DNA of 6,794 nt from Sphingomonas bacterium. Its GTDB lineage: Bacteria > Pseudomonadota > Alphaproteobacteria > Sphingomonadales > Sphingomonadaceae. The stretch spans positions 1 through 6,794 of the forward strand of contig JAJAZM010000098.1 of the NCBI GenBank assembly GCA_026785645.1, given 5' to 3'. Position 1 is the first letter of the stretch. Every line of letters begins with the position of its first letter. Below, in pieces: positions 4,412-6,794 of this stretch. The notes below the pieces were generated by a model. That model was not told the DNA's origin. It saw only the letters and a program-made list of their open reading frames with translations, and made no database searches. Position numbers and translations under genes: made by a program.

Positions 4412-5692
4412 TCAGATCGCGTTGAGCGCATTGTCGAAGTCGGCGATGAGGTCCTCGGCTTTTTCGACCCCGATCGAGATCCGCACCAGATTGTCGCTGA
4501 TCCCGAGCATCGCTTTGCGTTCGTCGGGGACCGACAAATGGGTCATTGCGGCGGGGGCCGAGGCGAGGGTTTCGGTGCCGCCGAGGCTGACCGCGAGCTT
4601 GGCAATCTTCAGCGCGTCGAGGAAGGCGAAGGCCTCGCGCTCGCCGCCCTTCAGATAGAGCGAGAAGGTCGATCCGGCGCCGAGACAATGGCGCTGGTAA
4701 ATGTCGTGCTGGCGCGATCCGGGCTCGAGGAAGCCGAGATAGCCGACCGTCTCGACCTTCGGATGATCCTTGAGGAACGCGCACACCCTGGCGGCATTTT
4801 CGCCGGCGCGGCTCATTCTGAGCTCGAGCGTTTCGAGGCTCCGCAGCAACATCCACGCGGTGTTGGGGTCGCAGATCCCGCCCATCGTGTTGCGGATCAT
4901 CCGAACCTTGTCGAGCAACGCCTTCGATCCGGTCAGCCCGCCGGCGACGAGATCGCTGTGGCCGCCGGCATATTTGGTCAGGCTGTAGACCGAAATATCG
5001 GCGCCCTGGTCGATCGGCCGCGCCCACAGCGGGCCGAGGAAGGTATTGTCGATCGCGATCGGCGGGCGCGCATCGGCCGGGAAAGCGGCGGCGCGGGCAT
5101 CGCGCACCGCCTCGACATCGACCAAGGCGTTGGTCGGATTGGCGGGACTTTCGAGGTAGATCAAGGAGACATTGCCTAGTCCCTTGGCGCGGGCCAGCAC
5201 ATCGTCGATTTCGTCGCGCGTCGCGCCCGCCGGAAAGTCGAGATATTTGATCCCGAACTGGGCGAGGATCCTGGCGATGATCGTCTCGGTCGCGGCATAG
5301 AGCGGGCCCGAATGGACGATCACGTCGCCGGGGCGGACGAAGGTCAGGAACAGGGTGGTGATCGCGGTCATGCCCGACGAGAAAGCGAGCGATTCCTCGG
5401 CATCCTCCCACAGTCTGAGGCGATCCTCGAGGATGTTCTGGTTGGGATTGTTGAAGCGCGAATATACCAGCCCGTCGCCCGCGCCGGGGCGGCGGCCGGT
5501 AATGCCCTCGAAGAACAATTTGCCCTCGGCGGCGCGCTCGAACACGAAGGTCGAGGTGGCGAAGATCGGCGGCTTGAGCGACCCTTCGCTAAGCGCCGCG
5601 TCGAACCCATAACCCATCATCAGGGTCGACGGATCGAGCTTGTGGTTGCCGATATGGGTGGCGGCTTCCTTGGGGCGGCGGCTCTTGGTCAC
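4412..5692 (-). CDS. PLP-dependent trans-sulfuration enzyme (cystathionine gamma-synthase family), 426 aa
   Basis: A fold-type I, Cys/Met-metabolism PLP enzyme. Visible residues: YSRFNNPN (77-84), whose Tyr/Arg bind cofactor phosphate in the neighbouring subunit; SSGMTAI (105-111); SGPLYAAT with stacking Tyr132; Asp215 in AIDNTF, which pairs with the pyridine nitrogen; Lys240 in SLTKYAGGH, the cofactor-binding lysine; and SLGGTETLAS (369-378). It likely makes or breaks sulfur-amino-acid bonds (cystathionine gamma-synthase, cystathionine or methionine gamma-lyase, or O-acylhomoserine sulfhydrylase). YAAT lacks the cysteine that follows the equivalent tyrosine in classical methionine gamma-lyase, so I do not call that activity. 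There is an N-terminal extension of roughly 20 residues before the family core. Start is a GTG at 5692 with AAGGAG seven bases before it. It is a stand-alone gene, convergent with hslU and divergent from the DUF305 gene. Exact reaction unresolved. Confidence 0.9.
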   Translation of the reverse strand: MTKSRRPKEAATHIGNHKLDPSTLMMGYGFDAALSEGSLKPPIFATSTFVFERAAEGKLFFEGITGRRPGAGDGLVYSRFNNPNQNILEDRLRLWEDAEESLAFSSGMTAITTLFLTFVRPGDVIVHSGPLYAATETIIARILAQFGIKYLDFPAGATRDEIDDVLARAKGLGNVSLIYLESPANPTNALVDVEAVRDARAAAFPADARPPIAIDNTFLGPLWARPIDQGADISVYSLTKYAGGHSDLVAGGLTGSKALLDKVRMIRNTMGGICDPNTAWMLLRSLETLELRMSRAGENAARVCAFLKDHPKVETVGYLGFLEPGSRQHDIYQRHCLGAGSTFSLYLKGGEREAFAFLDALKIAKLAVSLGGTETLASAPAAMTHLSVPDERKAMLGISDNLVRISIGVEKAEDLIADFDNALNAI

Positions 5693-5751
5693 GTGGTGTC
5701 TCCTTGTCGTCGCGCGGCTTAGCCGCTGGCCGCGCGCCGCGCCAGCACCGC

Positions 5752-5779
5752 CACCGGCACCGGCACTGGCACCGGCACT
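5752..5779. repeat. Short tandem repeat, CACYGG x about 4.7
   Basis: Hexamers CACCGG, CACCGG, CACTGG, CACCGG and a partial CACT run without gaps between the divergent PLP-enzyme and DUF305 genes. It lies about 60 bases upstream of each start. It might simply be replication slippage in GC-rich spacer DNA, or a cluster of protein-binding sites; nothing here decides between them. Confidence 0.7.
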
Positions 5780-5835
5780 TTGGGGCCGATCGGGCGTTGC
5801 AGTTCCGCATTCCGCTTTTTCGAAAGTTTTGTCCG

Positions 5836-6162
5836 ATGTCCCGATTCGCTATCCTGCTGCCAATGATTGCGCTCGCTGCCTGCCAGCCGTCGGGCCCGTC
5901 CAACACGGTCGTCGCCGACGATACGGCGGTGTCGAACGACATGGCGATGGGCAACGATACCGGCAATGAAATGAGGATGACCGGCGACCAGGACCGCGAT
6001 TTCGCGACCATGATGACCGCCCATCACAACAGTGCGATCGCCATGGCGCGCACCGAATTGGATAAAGGCCAAAATCCCGAAATGCGCGCACTTGCGGAAA
6101 AGATCATTGTCGATCAGCAGCGCGAGATCAAGCAGATGGAAGCCTATCTCGCCAAGCCATAG
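5836..6162 (+). CDS. DUF305 lipoprotein, possible metal-binding periplasmic protein (108 aa)
   Basis: The protein opens MSRFAILLPMIALAAC, a lipoprotein signal with Cys16 in an LAAC lipobox, so it should be lipid-anchored at the envelope. Residues 17-52 are a flexible, Asp/Asn/Thr/Met-rich linker. Residues about 53-106 carry the DUF305 pattern: DFATMMTAHHNSAIAMAR (55-72), with the paired His63-His64 and Met59, Met60 and Met70, then a second helix ending VDQQREIKQMEAYL. DUF305 proteins form short helical bundles, and the cyanobacterial relative CopM binds copper through Met/His residues; a metal-binding role is therefore plausible but unproven. This is a short, single-repeat version. The ATG at 5836 is chosen because the signal peptide starts there; the frame runs upstream to 5704 but that part is a His/Arg repeat artefact. 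Its ribosome site is weak (GAAAG, 5822-5826). Convergent with pgeF, 39 bases apart. Confidence 0.9.
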   Translation: MSRFAILLPMIALAACQPSGPSNTVVADDTAVSNDMAMGNDTGNEMRMTGDQDRDFATMMTAHHNSAIAMARTELDKGQNPEMRALAEKIIVDQQREIKQMEAYLAKP

Positions 6163-6201
6163 CGTAGCGCCAGTCACGACCCGCCAAGCGTCCGCGATAG
6201 C

Positions 6202-6794
6202 TCATCTGGCAAGGCCGATCAGGCTCAACTGGCGGCCATAATCGGGCTCGCCCAAATGAGTGGCGCGGCGGAAGCTGAAGAAACGCGCCGGCTCGGCATA
6301 AGTGTCGAGACCAAGCGCTTCGATGCGGGTCAGGCCGGCGGCGGCGAGGCTGGCGACGACGAAGCTCGCCAGGTCGAAATGGGGTTTGCCGGCGGGGCCG
6401 TCGGTCAGGAAGCGGTCGTGATCGGGGTCGGCGGCGAGCAGGCGCTCGGCAAAGGCATCATCGACCTCGTAATTGCCCTTGGCGATGCACGGGCCAACGG
6501 CGGCGGCGATGCGGCTCCGGCGAGCGCCAAGTTTCTCCATCGCCGCGATGGTGCTTTCCGCGACCCCGGCGACCGCGCCGCGCCAACCGGCATGGGCCGC
6601 GCCGATCACCCCGGCATCGGCGTCGGCGAGCAGGATCGGGGCGCAATCGGCGCTGAGAATCCCGAGCAATGTGCCGGGGCGATCGGTGATCAGGGCATCG
6701 GCGTGCGGGCGATCGTCATCGGGCCAGACGCCCGCCTCGACCACGTCGGCGCGATGGATCTGGTGGACGGTGACCAGCCGCGCGCCGGGCAGCA
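6202..6794 (-). CDS. pgeF: PgeF, peptidoglycan editing factor / laccase-domain protein (5' end outside window)
   Basis: The visible 196 residues are the C-terminal three-quarters or so of a PgeF (YfiH/YlmD, Cu-oxidase_4) protein; the first codons lie past the right edge. The metal-site residues are all present: His13 in LVTVHQIH (fragment numbering), Cys50 in SADCAP, His67 in HAGWRG, the Cys and His 17 residues apart as in the family. AVGPCIAKGNYEVDD, HFDLASF and TYAEPARFFSFRR complete the usual pattern. Family members have polyphenol oxidase and purine nucleoside phosphorylase activity, and E. coli PgeF prevents wrong residues being built into peptidoglycan stems. A GTG at 6744 looks like a start in isolation but is internal, because the conserved HQIH segment lies upstream of it. 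The adjoining gene is not visible. Strong family call; in vivo role by analogy. Confidence 0.93.
   Translation of the reverse strand, partial: LPGARLVTVHQIHRADVVEAGVWPDDDRPHADALITDRPGTLLGILSADCAPILLADADAGVIGAAHAGWRGAVAGVAESTIAAMEKLGARRSRIAAAVGPCIAKGNYEVDDAFAERLLAADPDHDRFLTDGPAGKPHFDLASFVVASLAAAGLTRIEALGLDTYAEPARFFSFRRATHLGEPDYGRQLSLIGLAR

Noticed and set aside
4397..4437. Possible bidirectional terminator between hslU and the PLP gene (GCGCT...AGCGC)
   Set aside because: The arms are only five bases with a long loop, no T-run follows, and most of it is inside the PLP gene's coding end.
4380..5411. 343-codon minus-strand frame overlapping the PLP enzyme in another frame
   Set aside because: It is Arg-rich shadow coding; the PLP enzyme frame has all catalytic residues.
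5704..5835. His/Arg repeat extension (HRHRHRHWHRH) in frame with the DUF305 gene
   Set aside because: It results from the CACYGG tandem repeat. The lipoprotein signal peptide begins at 5836, and such an extension would destroy it.
5719..6177. Minus-strand frame ending in a PVPVPVPV tract
   Set aside because: It is antisense to the DUF305 gene and the Pro/Val run is again the hexamer repeat.
6202..6744. GTG at 6744 as the pgeF start
   Set aside because: The frame continues upstream through the conserved LVTVHQIH segment holding a metal ligand, so the true start is beyond the window.

Overview
The window comes from a high-GC alphaproteobacterium, most likely a sphingomonad. This is inferred from overall base composition, from an HslV that carries a short WHG presequence before its catalytic threonine, and from the style of the phage lysis genes. 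No rRNA, tRNA or CRISPR array was seen.

Region 1 (1 to about 409) is the end of an insertion sequence of the IS1595 (ISXO2-like) family, read on the minus strand. It holds the first 40 codons of the transposase with its zinc-ribbon start, preceded by an unrecognised 74-residue ORF whose stop overlaps the transposase start (TAATG). A good minus-strand promoter and the probable terminal inverted repeat lie next to it. The element has landed inside a phage endolysin gene, of which only the C-terminal peptidoglycan-binding part remains (410-630).

Region 2 (410-1519) is the rest of a compact prophage-type lysis cassette on the plus strand: endolysin remnant, two-helix holin-like protein, inner-membrane spanin (Rz-like) and an outer-membrane lipoprotein spanin (Rz1-like) that starts inside the i-spanin gene. 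Every junction overlaps. No other phage genes are visible, so this is either one edge of a prophage or a decaying remnant.

Region 3 (1558-4399) is chromosomal. It holds a lipoprotein alpha/beta-hydrolase (carboxylesterase-like), then 17 bases later hslV, then hslU, the two subunits of the ATP-dependent HslVU (ClpQY) protease. A perfect 8-bp stem-loop sits between hslV and hslU.

Region 4 (4412-6794): a minus-strand PLP-dependent trans-sulfuration family enzyme converges on hslU. A divergent small DUF305 lipoprotein follows after a spacer holding a CACYGG tandem repeat. Last is a minus-strand, 5'-incomplete pgeF (multicopper-oxidase-like peptidoglycan editing factor).

I did not find a clearly new biological system. 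The least ordinary parts are the small ORF coupled to the IS1595 transposase, the IS-disrupted but otherwise intact overlapping lysis cassette, a perfect outward-facing -10 hexamer at the IS tip, and the hslV-hslU hairpin.
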